The notes under the pieces were generated by a model. The model did not search any database. It had not been told where the DNA came from and was given only the letters and a program-made list of their open reading frames with translations. From Pampus argenteus (taxonomy: Eukaryota > Chordata > Actinopteri > Scombriformes > Stromateidae), in contig CM072874.1 in NCBI GenBank assembly GCA_036937835.1, forward strand, positions 18,568,501-18,632,500: a stretch of 64,000 bases of DNA, given 5' to 3'. The position numbers and the translations under genes were made by a program. Positions 22,478 to 35,336 of this stretch are shown here, in pieces (within the stretch, counting starts at the first letter, position 1; each line of letters opens with the position of its first letter).

Positions 22478-22565
22478 AATCCGCCCGGTATTCAGGCCAA
22501 GGCGCGCCGACCGGCGGCTGCTGTCAGGCCCCCGAGCTCCCAGCAGCCTCCATTTTGGTTCAGTG
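22478..22565. other. CpG-rich patch inside intron 1
   Basis: About 85 bases with dense CpG (cgcccgg, ggcgcgccgaccggcggctg) in otherwise AT-rich intron, ending in ctccattttgg, which resembles a YY1-type core. It could be a regulatory element or an alternative start. No exon can be supported. Confidence 0.35.
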
Positions 22566-23630
22566 AACCAGTCGGATGAACTGATGGACAAGATTATGAA
22601 GAGATGCTTCATGTGTAGTTTCATATTGTTGTGCAGCACTGCCAGTGATGTATGAGCAGTCAACAGAATGCTGGCGTCATACTAACGTCAGTATGTTGTC
22701 CATTTCCTTCCCATCAGCCCCGAGAGTCAGATTTATGTTTCACATCATTATAAACAGACAGACAGTCACCGGCTTGTTCCAATTGTTTCAATATTCCAGA
22801 GAGCAAAGTCTCCATTTTATCACCATATGCTTTTAGGTGTGATTGGATAATATGACTCAACAACTATTGACTGTGATATTTGCCTCCTAAGTAGCTACAG
22901 ATCTTACCAACCCCACCCAAAGTTTGGGGCTGAATTTTTCTTCACCTCAGTCCACAGGTGCACAACTGCTCTGCTTTATCCTAAACTGACTCCCTTCTAA
23001 CGACCTCGCAGCTACTCCTCAGACCTGCGAGGGCCTAAAATAGATCACGGTAGTTACAGATAAGTGTGCGTATTGCATACTGATCACGATCAAGTATTTG
23101 ACTTGGAGCGGCTATTGCAGCGCAGCACTTCAGGATGGTATTGTTTTTCCGCTGTGTGTGTTCTGAATATACTGTACCAGTGTCTTTTGGCTGACTCATC
23201 TTAAAGCTGTCCAGCTAGTAATTGTTGGAGCCATTCTGCTGCGGTCAGGGCACAAAGGATTGGCACATTATTAAAATATTGTCTGCTGTGGAGGGAGTAT
23301 TAAAGGTCCTATTTTAGTTGAATTCTTTTTTTTTTTAAATGCGCTGGACTGGGAGTCACAGCAGTGTGATATTTCTCTTCGTTTTAGTCCACTTATCTCT
23401 GTTAAGGTGAATTTCACGGTCCAGTCAGCAGAAGAGAAACAAAACCTATAAAACAAGAGTCTCTCAGAGGCTCCACTTTGAGCTAAATGCTAATGCAACA
23501 CAATGACATGATAACTGCTATAACATCTACGTGTAGTTTGCTCATTATCACTAAACGTCTGCTATGATGGGAATGTCATCAGTTTGCAGGTTTTTGGTCA
23601 TAAATTAAAGTATTGGACAAACAGTTCACC

Positions 23631-23748
23631 CAGTCAAGTCAGTTTTATTCATATAGCGCCAACATACTTTACATATAAAGCAGGTCTAGACGGTACTCTT
23701 TAATATACAGAGACCCAACAAATCCCCCGCGAGCAAGCACTTTATTTA
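23631..23748 (+). repeat. Teleost interspersed repeat fragment
   Basis: Begins agttttattcatatagcgcc and contains agagacccaacaaatccccc followed by gcgagcaagcac. These are signature words of a very common fish repeat, usually seen as truncated tails. Class not certain (SINE/LINE tail or DNA element). Confidence 0.65.
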
Positions 23749-24303
23749 GTCTGTGCACAGTTGTCAATATTGAGTTATAGAAAAGTCCCCGAGTATGGCC
23801 AGTCTCTTCTAGGTTTCGACTCAGGAGTGAATGACACAGAGCTAAAACAGGGTTAAAGAACAGACATTGATTTGTTACAACACCGGAACATCAACATTCA
23901 AACCTAATAACACCTTGTCCTTTGTTTGTCAGTCTCTAGAAACAGTTAAGTTCTCCTCAGTACAGGTGTTGTTGCTACCCGCGCAGTGTGTTTTGTTGAG
24001 ATCTCATATGCTTATCTGTCCAGAAGTAAGGTTGTTGTCACTCAAGATATGTTGACAAAACTGGGTCCCCTAATCTCAGACTAAAAAATAAATAAACAAA
24101 CAAACAATCACAGCATTTTTGGTTAGTAGTATTCCTGGTGTGGTCTGGGTGTCAGGGCTGCTCTTAATAGCCTCACAGCACAAAGCCCATAATAAGAGCT
24201 TAATGATGATGGTCCTTACGAGGCATGGAAGCACTTTCACAGGAACACGGGCAACCCAAACATGTAGATGATGCAATCACCATGCACTATGCGGTCATTT
24301 ATG

Positions 24304-24563
24304 GCTGAAACTAACTCATTTTAATTAGTTAATGATTCATCTGCTGATCATTTTCTTAATTAATCGTTTGTTTTATTAAATGTCAGAAAATAATGGAAAA
24401 TGCTTTCGAATAGCTTTTCCCCCCCTCGTTTATTTAGCTTTCTATAATGCAAGAAGCATCTGGCATTTGTGTTTGGAAAAACGACTAACGATTACACAAT
24501 TATCACAATAGTTGGTTGATTTTCTGTTGATCCACCCATTGATTAAACGGCTAATAGTTTCAG
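24304..24563. repeat. MITE-like element with inverted ends
   Basis: The left end gctgaaactaac and right end gctaatagtttcag are imperfect inverted repeats. The interior carries ttaattagttaatgattcat, ttaatcgtttgttttattaa and aatgtcagaaaataatgg, signatures of a common teleost non-autonomous DNA element. It has no coding capacity. Confidence 0.7.
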
Positions 24564-24786
24564 TTTGAAAACTTCAGTGATTCAGTCATTGCTGACGGTG
24601 ATAGTTTGTAGCTTTACAAATGGCAAATGGACTCTTAAGTGCTCTTCAGTCAGTGAAAGATTTTGGAGTGTGTGATTGCACAGCTTGGATTTTGCGTCAT
24701 CGTTATAAATCGCAGATCTGTTGAACTCGATGCATCTCACTCTGTGGGCGCGATCCAGCGGCATACAAATCATTTTTGCGCAGTGA

Positions 24787-24918
24787 AGTTCAAATCAATC
24801 CGCTGCTATCTTTATGCTGGGGTTTCAACAGCTGATGGCAGGAATGATGAAGCCCTTCAGAGGAAGGGCAAAACAACCTCAGCCTTTCATTAAACGATCC
24901 GCTGGATTGATTTGAACT
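24787..24918. repeat. 15-bp perfect inverted repeat with 102-bp spacer
   Basis: agttcaaatcaatcc at 24787-24801 and its exact reverse complement at 24904-24918. The spacer is high-complexity, with a CAGCTG E-box at 24829-24834. It is not part of a repeat I recognise and may lie in a conserved non-coding element. Confidence 0.7.
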
Positions 24919-27009
24919 CTGTCTGGCATCTCTCTGCTTGGAGGACTGAGATCAAGCTACAGATACTTTTCACTATTCTTCGGAAGTAGGGAAAAATACC
25001 ACTTATGCACCCACCAATCAAACAGAAGTTTGATTAAATCAGATCATATGTGATTATATCACTTTTTTTTTAAAATGATCTATACTTGTTGTAAGGCTGT
25101 CGCATGTAAAATGTCATTAGTTTGTTTTCTGAAGTTGTAGGAAGAGGTGGAATAGATTTATTTTAATTTCCTGGTATGTTCCATAGATTATAGGCCTCAT
25201 TAGCACATCGTTCACAGCCGTGCAGGGCTTGCGGTTGGGCATATGGATAGACAGATGTACATGTTAATGCGGTCCCCAATGTGCAGAGAGCGCTTTAATG
25301 CAGTCAGTGAGTGTGGTAGGGACTGTGAAGGACACAGTTCAGGTGTATGATGAAGATTCTTCTCGTAGATGTGGCCGCTTTGTGATGGTGGAGTTGAGTC
25401 GCCTGGTGTGGCCGTATCAAACATGGCTGTGGATGAAGTAGAGTGGGCCGTTCAGCCGCCAACGATCCCCGAGATCGCACAGCCATCCAGCCGTCATGTG
25501 GCAGGTCTGGGGTTTCTCACGAGGCTTGTTACATCGTCTGGCCTCGTTACTTCGCTATTATGACATTGCAATAAACCTTCAGAGTAATCCTGATTGTTTA
25601 TAGACAGTGGTCATGCCTTCTGTTTCCTGGTAGTTCAGCCAAAGTGCTCAAAGGAAAGCCTACCTTTCGACAGTTTTCTGACAGTAAAAGTCAGATCGAT
25701 GCTTTGTGTCTGCAGTATGGTGCGTCTTTACCGTCGCGCTCATCCACCGTCAGTTCAGACATGGAGACATATACACTGGCACTGTCTGGTAGAGGAAGCA
25801 CTTAGATGGATGCACTATATGTGGCTCACTCACATCTGGCAGTGTGATTCTCCTAAAATAAGATTGATTTCATGCAGCTTTGGAGTGTGGGTTTTGTTAA
25901 TGGTTTCCTGCTAACATACATCTTGGTAGCTCTGTCCTGTTCTGCATACTTTCTCACAATACTGTACTCCATTACACTCTCTCCTCTCGCCTCCCGCCAT
26001 CCTGAGCAGGCTGGCTTCATCCTCTGTCTCATTTTACAGCCTGGCCTACTGATGCAGCACAGTCGACTTCTCCAGACCCATTAAACATTCATTGGATAGG
26101 GCCATAAGATACCTCACCATAGCCTCAGCTGCGCTACTCTAAATTCAGCCCAAAGGTCCGAGCTTCACATCCTAACCGATACAGCAAACGAGCCGTCAGA
26201 TTCTACTGTATAGATGGAGTAACGCGGAGAGAAGCAGTAGAAAACACATGCGAATGACAAACTGGTTGATTGTGTTTGTGTTTGGCCTCTGTGACACAGT
26301 GTGTGACACATGATCCCTTCGCTGCTGTATGGCAGCAGCGCTGGACGACATGGATTGATACAACTTGTAGTGGAAACCACAGATAAATGACTGCTGTGGT
26401 TAGCAGTAATTAGGCCCAAAATAATAAGAGCAGTTAATGGTTACCAGGATGTGTCAAAACACATTCAACCACTGAATGCACCATGTCACTACTGTACTGG
26501 ATGTTAGTAGATGGCACATGAGCCCAACTAAAAAACCATAGTGCACGTCAGATACATTATTTCCGAAGTTGGTTTCTTCACGCATATGTTTGTTCAAGTT
26601 CTTATTTTTCCGATACGTTTGTTTTTAATTAGTTATTTGATGCAATTAAAAAGGGCAGCGAGACGTCATGATTGACAGCTGTGACAGCCAAAGGGGGGCG
26701 TGTCTTGCAGGCTACTGCACAGACTCTGGCTTCAAATGACATCAAACAAGCAATATGGCGGCTCCCGGAAAGGAGATATTTTAGCTTCACTTTTCCATAG
26801 CTGTAGGAATTGTTGTTCATATTTATATACTATCTATGGTCTGTCTATGTTAGGCTCTTTAAAATCTTTAAAAATATTTTTTGGCAATTTATGTCTCTGT
26901 GTGAAGCAGTCAGTGATTTTACTTTCTGTATTTAAAAGAAACCCAAACATTTCTATTCAATTTCTATTTTATTTTATTTTTTTTTCAATTAGTTGAGCTT
27001 ATCTATAGA

Positions 27010-27250
27010 GCTGCAACCATGAATCGATCAGTCAATCAATCTTGCCAACTGTTAAAACTATTTTGATAATCTAAATTCTCTGATTCCAGGTTGTCGATTG
27101 TGAATATTTTCTGGTGTCTTTGGTCGACCATGTCAGTGAATTAAATATCTTGTGTTACCTCAGGCTTTCTCACTTTTTATAGACCAAACAACTAATCAAG
27201 ACAAGAACTGACAGATTAATCAATACTGAAAACAATCGCTAGTCGCAGTC
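27010..27250. repeat. MITE-like element with inverted ends
   Basis: Starts gctgcaaccatgaatcgatc and ends acaatcgctagtcgcagtc, the inverted counterpart. The interior has ctctgattccagg, tgtgaatattttctgg and agaccaaacaactaatcaag. It is the same family as 24304-24563 but in the opposite internal order, so probably in the opposite orientation. Confidence 0.7.
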
Positions 27251-28669
27251 CTACTACTCTTTTTGACGTTTCCACTGGCAGAAGTACCCTGTGGGGTACA
27301 AGTATTCATGGTTGGGAATCACTGGTCTAAAACATGCAGCTGTGTGTCTGCAGTTGTTTCAATCCATGTGACCATGGCAGTATCCAGGACTCTCCATCAC
27401 CCCTAAAGAGTGAGGCTGATGGAGCAGCCTTCTAGCCTCTAAGACTGGTTTCAGGTAACAATGTACTTAGTGTCTTGCTGACATGAGGTGTTCTTAATCT
27501 TCCTATCCAAGGGTTGTACAGCTTTGAAACAACACAGACATATTTGGCATCAACGAATAACTCTGGTACTGCTGTAAACATTGTTTTTAGATATCACGTA
27601 GCGGTTTGCTGTGGTGAGAAAGGAAAGGGTAAACGTTTCAAAAGGAGGCAGAGGAAAGCAGCCTCTGTTCAGAGCAGCACTTTAGTGCACTGTGGACATG
27701 AGGAGAGCAGGGAATAGCCGTCAAGTCTAAATAGAGACATATACTGTAAGGGGAGCTGGCATTGTATCTCCTCTACCACCAGATAAAACGTGCTTACTGT
27801 GAAGATGACACAACAGTACAGAACGTGTCCTGCACCCGCCATAAATGATGTTTTATAATCTCATCAGAGTATCTGTTATAGTTGTAATGTTGGCACTTCC
27901 TCCCTTTCCTCTACTTTTGTGAGTCAGATGGCAGGATTGACAAGTCCCTTTGTACCAAGAACAGAATGAAGAACAAATAAACAGAGCGTTGGGGGTTATT
28001 TCCTCAATGCCTGTGCTGTTTCATGGTGTCTCCTCATCTGAGCTGATGCTATGACCTTGTCAGAGCAATGACAACCACACATTACCACCAGATAAGCAGC
28101 AGCAGTAACCATGTGAGAAAAGAAAAGAATCTCTTAGCCTTTTCCTCTGTCAAATCTCCATTGGACATTTGTTTATTGATTGTGGTTGGCATACACAAGT
28201 CAGGTCTGAGGAGACAGATGGCGACTGATCGGAGTGGTAGCTCATATAACTAGAGAGATTTATTTCAAAGTAAGTGTTCCCTCTGGTTTTTGCCAGATGT
28301 CAGCTGCTCAGGCTGATCGGCCCGGATTGTTTAAATGCCTCTTTTGACACCGACTGCTGCTAAATTGTAGCTTTAAACGCAGCAGCGCTAGTAGAGAGTA
28401 GAGGGAACCATTAATTTTGGTCTTAGCAATATTTAGATTAGATTGTTAATCATCGATGTGCCTGAGATTATGGTGCAACAGTTTAAAAACACAATTCTGC
28501 AAATATTCTGCAAGCATACACCTGAACTGGTTTGCACATTGTTCCTGATGGTCCAAGCTGAGTAGTAGAAACAGAAATGAAGCATGTCTTAGTAGATCCG
28601 TCCCTCAATGTAGAGGCTCTGGCTGTGTAGCTTGTATGACACACAGTCACACATTGCTTTCATTTAGCT

Positions 28670-28797
28670 TTGAAGGACGGTTTCACAATTTTTCAAGCCT
28701 GTCTGAAAACAACAGTCAGGAGCTCAAAACAAGATTGAAGTAGGTTTTTCGTGCCGTAGTCATTCCTCCTGTTCAGTATTTAAATCCATCCTCTACT
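28670..28797. repeat. Foldback element, truncated half
   Basis: ttgaaggacggtttcacaat, then gtctgaaaacaacagtcagg, match one end of a teleost foldback element found more completely at 30174-30448 and 39777-40160. It stops where the long TG repeat begins. Confidence 0.65.
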
Positions 28798-28808
28798 GTA
28801 GGGCTGTG

Positions 28809-28821
28809 GCTGTGTCTGTGT

Positions 28822-28920
<99 letters not shown>

Positions 28921-28937
28921 TGCGCATGCATGCGTGT
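28809..28937. repeat. (TG)45 microsatellite with GC-rich end
   Basis: A pure TG run from about 28827 to 28916, followed by cgcgtgcgcatgcatgcgtg. About 110 bases alternate pyrimidine and purine without interruption, which makes it a strong Z-DNA candidate. Confidence 0.96.
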
Positions 28938-30173
28938 CCCTCATGGTACATGGCTCTGAGCTGCTGCAGAATACCTGTTAATGATTTCTCCCAGAATGAG
29001 GCTGGAGACGAGCAAAAGCAGCAAGTTGCAGTCCACAAAGACAGTGAGGTCAGCCTCATGACTGACCTTTGAACTGTAGTCCAACCCTGAATGATTTTCT
29101 TACATTAGAGAGCTCATGTTATCACGGGAAGACGTGGTAGACGAGGCATATTAATGAGGAAGGAGATGCTTAGACACACTGGACCTTTACAGAGAGGTTG
29201 AGATCAGGGCTCATAGTAATCTTCACAAGCAGCCAAAAAAGAAGCTGAATCTACCGATACTGTTTGTTTTTTGATTTATTGAACTGTCTGTTATTGACTG
29301 TATTTACTGCACAGTGATACACGGTGGGTAATGGGGAGTGTGGAGTGAAGAAATCTAAATCTGTGGTTCATGAACTGCAATTTGTCTGATTGTTCCTGTT
29401 ATTAAAGGTTTTATATAGAAAATAAAAGTGAGTCCACAGGGGAGCTAAGGAAATTAAATACGAGCTCGTCATGTTTGGATTAAACATTTAAATTGCAGGG
29501 AGCAGTGTCTACAAAGAGATGATTAGTGCTTCTTTTTCATAGTGCTGTATTCAAAGATACACGAGTAAACAGTTTGGTGAGATACAAGGGTTTCTCAACG
29601 CTGGTTTACCAAAAACACTTTCAGTTTTGTTGAACACCTTTAAACGTCTTTATCTGTCTGTCTAAATATCAAGAAGCAAGTTGAACTGAGCTTCACTGAG
29701 CCTGACGTTGGAGATGAACTGGTATCATGAAGCTTTTGATCTACTGGTTTCCAATCCAGAATTATGAGCAACGCCATCAGAACCATGACTGGAGTACTTA
29801 ATATGATACAAAATGAAACTTTGGTTGTAAAACGGAAAAAGGAATAATATCTACATGTTGAAAGGCTAGAATATAAATCTTCAAGTGAGTAATATAACAA
29901 TATAGGACTATAAATAAATGTAGCAATTATTCCATTGGCCTTTTTAATCACAGGGGGCATTTTCAGCATGTCTAGAAAGATGTTTTGTCTCATGATGACC
30001 ATAGTTCGAGGTAAAGTCAGGCTGACAAAGTGGACAAGATGGTTATAAGCGTAGTTTAAGTGGACACATGGTTTTGTCAAAAAATAATTTTATTTTAATT
30101 TTTTTTGTTGCAGGTTTGCTGTGGTGATCCACTTATGTTAAAAGTGAGCAACTCGTGTGATACCAGAAAACAG

Positions 30174-30448
30174 TTAAAGGCTGCGTTCACAATATTCTAT
30201 GTCTGTCTTAAAACAACCGCCAGGAGCCCAAATGAACATTGAAACATGTTTTTCTTGCTTATTCCTTCTGTTCATACAGTCCTCCTTCTGTGTACGAATG
30301 TATTTAAAAGTTTATCTGAAGCTAATATGAAGCATCAGCTGTCCAAATGCATTATTGTGGATTTTGACACTTACAGTATTCATGTGGGCTGACACTCACT
30401 GAATGTTGTTTTACGACAGAAGTAAAAAATTGTGAACCTATCCTTTAA
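30174..30448. repeat. Foldback/MITE element with about 50-bp inverted ends
   Basis: The left end (ttaaaggctgcgttcacaat, then tgtctgtcttaaaacaac) and right end (gttgttttacgacagaagta, then aattgtgaacctatccttta) are imperfect inverted repeats of about 50 bases. No coding sequence. It is a short deletion derivative of a common fish palindromic element. Confidence 0.75.
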
Positions 30449-33400
30449 ACCCAAACACTGATGGATAGCACACCAAAGTAACTTCATGATACAGACTGCT
30501 GCTCTGTGCACAATGCTCATGATAAAATGCTTTTTCTAACTAAAATGAAAAGAGTCCGTGCCTGCATTTAGGTATGTTTGTTGATTGTCTCGACAACTGT
30601 TCATCTGGTCGACTTCAGATTCGGCAGGTTTATTGCTCGGGACCCGAGGAAGCACCGTGTCAAGTGTGAAGCTGATCGGCCCGTTCTGAACGGGCGTGGC
30701 GCGAGTTGAATGTAATTTGCCAGAAGAAGCACTTTAGAGATTAGCCAGTAATTTTCAGGATGTGGAAGTTCCACTTAAAAAAACCCAGACATGAGCAACT
30801 CATCCATAATAGAGAGAGGGCTGGGAGCTTTGGTCCCTGTAATGTGTTTGTGCAACTGGGGGCCTGAGGAGCGTACAGCAAAAGAGGTATTATGTTCAGT
30901 GTATTATTTAGAGTAATCAGGGCAGAGTGTGACATTAAATATGAACAGGTAACTAATAGGGAGAGGTAATACTACAGCTTTATTTAAAAAAAAAATTGTA
31001 AAAGAAAAAAGTTGTATGTATTAAAAGCTCCACACAGGAGTCAGGGAGGCTCAGGGTTTCACAGTTCACTGGTAGTTCTATTAAGATGACCGGCCTGTTT
31101 TAGCTTTTAATGAATATATTGATCTTAAAACGGCTCACGATGTCACCTGTCGTGCAGTCATACGACGCTGGCGAACACAATTTTTGTTGGGTTAGGTCTG
31201 ACAGCTGTTTTTAACTAACTTTTGGGTGCGGAATCCAAATCTGATCCCAGTTTTTTTTTTCTATCAAGTAAAGTTTATGAAGTATACGACCCCGTTTTCT
31301 TACAAAAAAAAAAGAGAAAAAGAAAAATACTGCACTTAACAGATATGTACTAATCTATTGGGAGCTGCCATGTTGCCATGTAGATGAGTCCAGTTGTAAT
31401 CAGCTGGCGAGTCTTAAAGCTGATCAGTGGAATGTTGCTTATCTGGAGGGGAAGCTGTGGAGAAAAAAGTTGATGTGATAGAAAAGAAACTGACTGCAAT
31501 TTTGGAATCAAAATGCCAATTTTAGTTTTAATCACCATAAAAATCTAACTCAACAGAATTTGTTTTGTTTTTTTCAAATTGTTCCTCTGTGTCATAGATC
31601 AGAACAGCTCATCCATAAGCATGTACAGGCTTTGTTTACTGCATCATAACATCCTAAAGTATAGTGCTGTATAGCGGATATGTTTACACAGTAGTGGACT
31701 GTATAGTGTAAAGGGAGTGATTGTGTTCCAATTTGATTTGCATGTAGCTTACTATGTAAGTCCTAATACTTTATTTTGCATATTAACGTCACTGTTAGTA
31801 TACAGAAGAATGGACCTTTTTCTGACATTCTTAAACAGTTATTCAAGATGTTGCAGTAAAACTTTTATCTTTCATTGAAGTCTTTCAGAATCTTTGTAGC
31901 ATCTTTTGCAGTAAAGTTCAACGATGATCTGATTGTCACTACCTCCATTTGAAATGACTGTGTTGTCTCGGTATTGAATATTGAGCAGCATTGTTAGTCT
32001 CTTTGGCTTAAAGCAGCTGCTAGATGCCGTACCGCATACACCTGCTATCACGTACCTGAACGTGCATGGAATGCTAGAAGATGATGTAACGTCATTAAGA
32101 CCTGTTCCCACTTTCTTTACAAGGAAAACAAGCGAAGGCAGACTGACGCTCGCGATGCATTCTGACAGCCGGGCGGATGCAAAATGTCTGTGCACACTGT
32201 TCCTGAGAAGAACACATCACTACTCCATCAGCCCATAATGTGCAGCATTTATTGCGATTAGTTTCCCCTCACATAATGTTTCAGGCTTTACTTGGAAGTG
32301 CTCCAGGACTACCTCTCAGTGGCAGCCCAGAGTTTGATTAGAGCGATCTCACCTTCCCAAATGAATTGTACCGAGGCTGTAGATGTGCCAGAGCTCGATT
32401 CAGTTGCTGCATGGCAGGTGTGGAAGTATGAGAACAGAAAACATATACACACACTAAACAGTGAGAATGCCAGTGAAAACTAGACACAGCAGGAACATTG
32501 TTATTTTTTACCATCTCCAGGTTTAAAAGCCATTTTTAGCACAATGCCACATATTCAAACACCTTTGCTATTTTAGTCAAAGCCGCAGCTATAACAGAAC
32601 AGAACGTCATGTGATTTCTATTAATAAGAGAAATCATATGCAGATGCAGCAGCTCATTTAGGCTCCGTTTCTTGAGGCTCGTGCCTTTTTATAAGCATTC
32701 CTGAACTTGAGTGTCCACTGATCCACCCTCAGCCATCTGACCTTAATTCCACCCAGTCAGCAGGGGGTAAGAGGCTCCAAACACTTCTTTGTCCTCCTCA
32801 CAGATACTTTGTGGCAAAATCTAAGACTCTTAGGTAGAAATCTGCAACGAGTTCTGCAACAAAAACTTAAAAAAAAACTGCATCTTTGCTCGTATAGATT
32901 CACTGACACAGACGGATAACAGAAAAACAATAAAAATCATCAGAAAATATATAGTGCAGTGCAGTACAAGACTAAGTGTAATGGTCCCCGTAATTTTGTG
33001 GCAATGATCTTCAACTGCTGGTTAAGTTTATGGTTTTTATTTTCTCACTTCAACTTAATACAAAGAATATAGCATAAACTATGACCACCGTAAGAGTCTG
33101 TGCCTCATTACGGGTCCAAACTGAAAACATTGGCTAGATAGCGCTATGTGAGCATCTCTTACGAGCGCTGTAGTCTGACTGAACGATTCCTGCTACAGGT
33201 GCAGTAGCACGGACATTAAGCTTTTCAAAATAAAAGTTCCTCTTACCGCATAAAAAGGCATATAGGTCCTCTGTACATAAACAAAACTGACTGAAAGATA
33301 ATAATGCAGTATCAAAAAATAGAAATTATCTTGCATATTAATAACGTAATTCACCTAAAATAATGGACCTTTTATGGGGTCATTTACACTAAGATTGTGT

Positions 33401-33589
33401 TTACCTTATGCAATGCAGAATTGGTTTACTGTAGGAGTTCTTCCAGTCTCAAATACCACCTGAACGCAAAGCATCCCTTTGCTATAAGCAGTCAGTGATG
33501 CATTTTGGCTCCTGTTCTAATGCATCCCCTGGCTTAAGAAACATGTTCTCAAAGACTTACTTTTGGTCAGTACTTAATAATTAATTAAT

Positions 33590-33649
33590 CAATTTCAAGA
33601 TTTCAGTGAGATTAATCTCGATTAAAAAATTAATCTATGCCCACCACTA
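33590..33649. repeat. Dispersed repeat remnant next to (TA)n
   Basis: gagattaatctcgattaaaa, then ttaatctatgcccaccacta, is a typical end of a fish DNA-element family. It directly abuts a (TA)n tract. Confidence 0.45.

Positions 33650-33651
<2 letters not shown>

Positions 33652-33692
<41 letters not shown>
33652..33692. repeat. (TA)20 microsatellite
   Basis: An uninterrupted TA run of about 41 bases, followed by a few CA units. It could extrude as a cruciform. Confidence 0.95.
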
Positions 33693-33700
<8 letters not shown>

Positions 33701-34411
33701 AATAACTTGATGGAATGTAATGACATTTAGTACAGCCAATTATGCTTCAGGATGGATTTTAAATTTTTGTTGATCCTTTCACTTTTCATCTAGCACCATC
33801 ACCTGCTCAAAATGTTAATTTGTGTAATACTTGGAATTTCAAATGCTTATCTGGACTTTGCTCCCTGGCTACCACAACCACAAAATGGCCAAAGAACCTC
33901 GGAGATATGGCCCTTTCAGGTCAACTCTTCCTGTTTTCACCTATCACCTTGTCTGAACCATCCCCTCTGTCTGGATTTCCTGCAGCCACAAAGAATGTCA
34001 CAAGCAATGAGTTTGAATTGTAGGACATCTCTGGTGGTGGAAGAATCAGACAGATGTGGCTGCAGGGTAAAACCTAGAGAGCAAAGAAGACGCCATTAAA
34101 AGAGCTGTCAACAGCAATATCAGTGAGGCATAACCATGTGCTGTACAGGTCGAGGTGAATTACAGTATGTAGTAGTAGTATATAAAGAAGCAGCAGCTGT
34201 TTGGGTTGCACTGTAGGGATGATCAGTCATTTCTCATTGGCAGTTATTTCTTTGGCTACTTACAGGATCTTTGGAACATTCGGCCTAAAATCTGGATTTG
34301 ATTCAGAAATTTTCCAGGACACAGATGATAAACATCCACACCAGAAAAAGTGGGTCATGCAGAAGGACACGATTACTGGACTAAATACTTAGTGCACATT
34401 GTGTGTGTGCA

Positions 34412-34437
34412 GATGGATAGATGGATGGATAGATAGC
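34412..34437. repeat. (GATG/GATA)n short tandem repeat
   Basis: A short run of mixed GATG and GATA tetramers. Confidence 0.8.
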
Positions 34438-35295
34438 AAAGCTCTCATTCACAGTGGTACTTTTACTGGTGCAAATTACTTATAATACTTATATTATAAA
34501 ATACAAAAACAAGCCGGAGCATCCATTAAATACAAATTACTTCAACAAAAGTTTCATGATAAATAAAATGGTAGCTTATTAAGGATGCCTTTGTATTAAA
34601 AAAGTGGTAAGTGATGGCCACTCTTCCTTTTCATAGAGGATACAACGATGGTCACCTGTTGTAAATAGGAGAACTGTGATACACAGCATCAGTGGGCTTG
34701 AGGGTATGAGTAGCAGCATGTATGTATATTACATCTGCTTATTTCTAAAAAAACAAAAAAAACAGATACCGGGTAACCAGATACCCACATATTTATAACA
34801 TGGCACTTTATAAAGTTTGAAGTTAATACTGATAGTAAACTTTAAGAGTTTTTCATTTGGGATCTGTTGTCTGCTGTAGTTCGTTTATAGCCTAAAGTTA
34901 GCGGTTTGCATTTACGCTTGTGCTTGCATTTACGTGATTGCATTTATGCTTCAAAAATCATATTACTGGTATTTATTTGTGTAGATTATCTTGCCAAACA
35001 AAATGTGGAAGTATCACAAACTGTTGTTTTGCCACAGAGCTTATTTCCTGCAGTAATCCAAAGTCCAGTGGAAAAATCCTGTTGACTTTTTGTTGCGGGA
35101 ACCAGGGTGATGTTAACGAGTTCATTAACTATATGTAACCTTGAATAAAACCCTGTTGCCACACATAATGATTTGAAGTATTTTCCTAATCATGATCCTT
35201 CTGGTAAATTCGAGCAATGCAACACTCTTTATTCAGAGAACAGATTGTATCATTTACTGCCTTCCATGTCCAGACTGATGGGAGCTTAACATGCA

Positions 35296-35336
35296 AGCCA
35301 GTACATGTGCTGTGGAGAGCAGCACATGTACTGGCT
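35296..35336. repeat. Perfect 17-bp hairpin
   Basis: Arm agccagtacatgtgctg (35296-35312), 7-base loop tggagag, arm cagcacatgtactggct (35320-35336). All 17 pairs are perfect; beyond the arms pairing is weak. The stem is shorter than an animal pre-miRNA (about 22+ pairs with extensions), so a microRNA call is not supported. It is in intron 1. Confidence 0.95.

Noticed and set aside
27290..27325. Possible fish repeat end (ggttgggaatcactggtcta)
   Set aside because: Only a short string matches; too little to define an element.
29640..30080. 146-residue open frame on the minus strand with hydrophobic stretches
   Set aside because: No recognisable family, AT-rich intron, no splice-bounded structure. 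A protein database search would settle it.
31872..32238. Overlapping 107-residue (minus) and 85-residue (plus) open frames
   Set aside because: Opposite-strand overlap without any motif; no evidence for a gene, although composition is a little less AT-rich than its neighbours.
35296..35336. microRNA precursor
   Set aside because: Stem is only 17 pairs with poor pairing beyond it; too short for a standard pre-miRNA.
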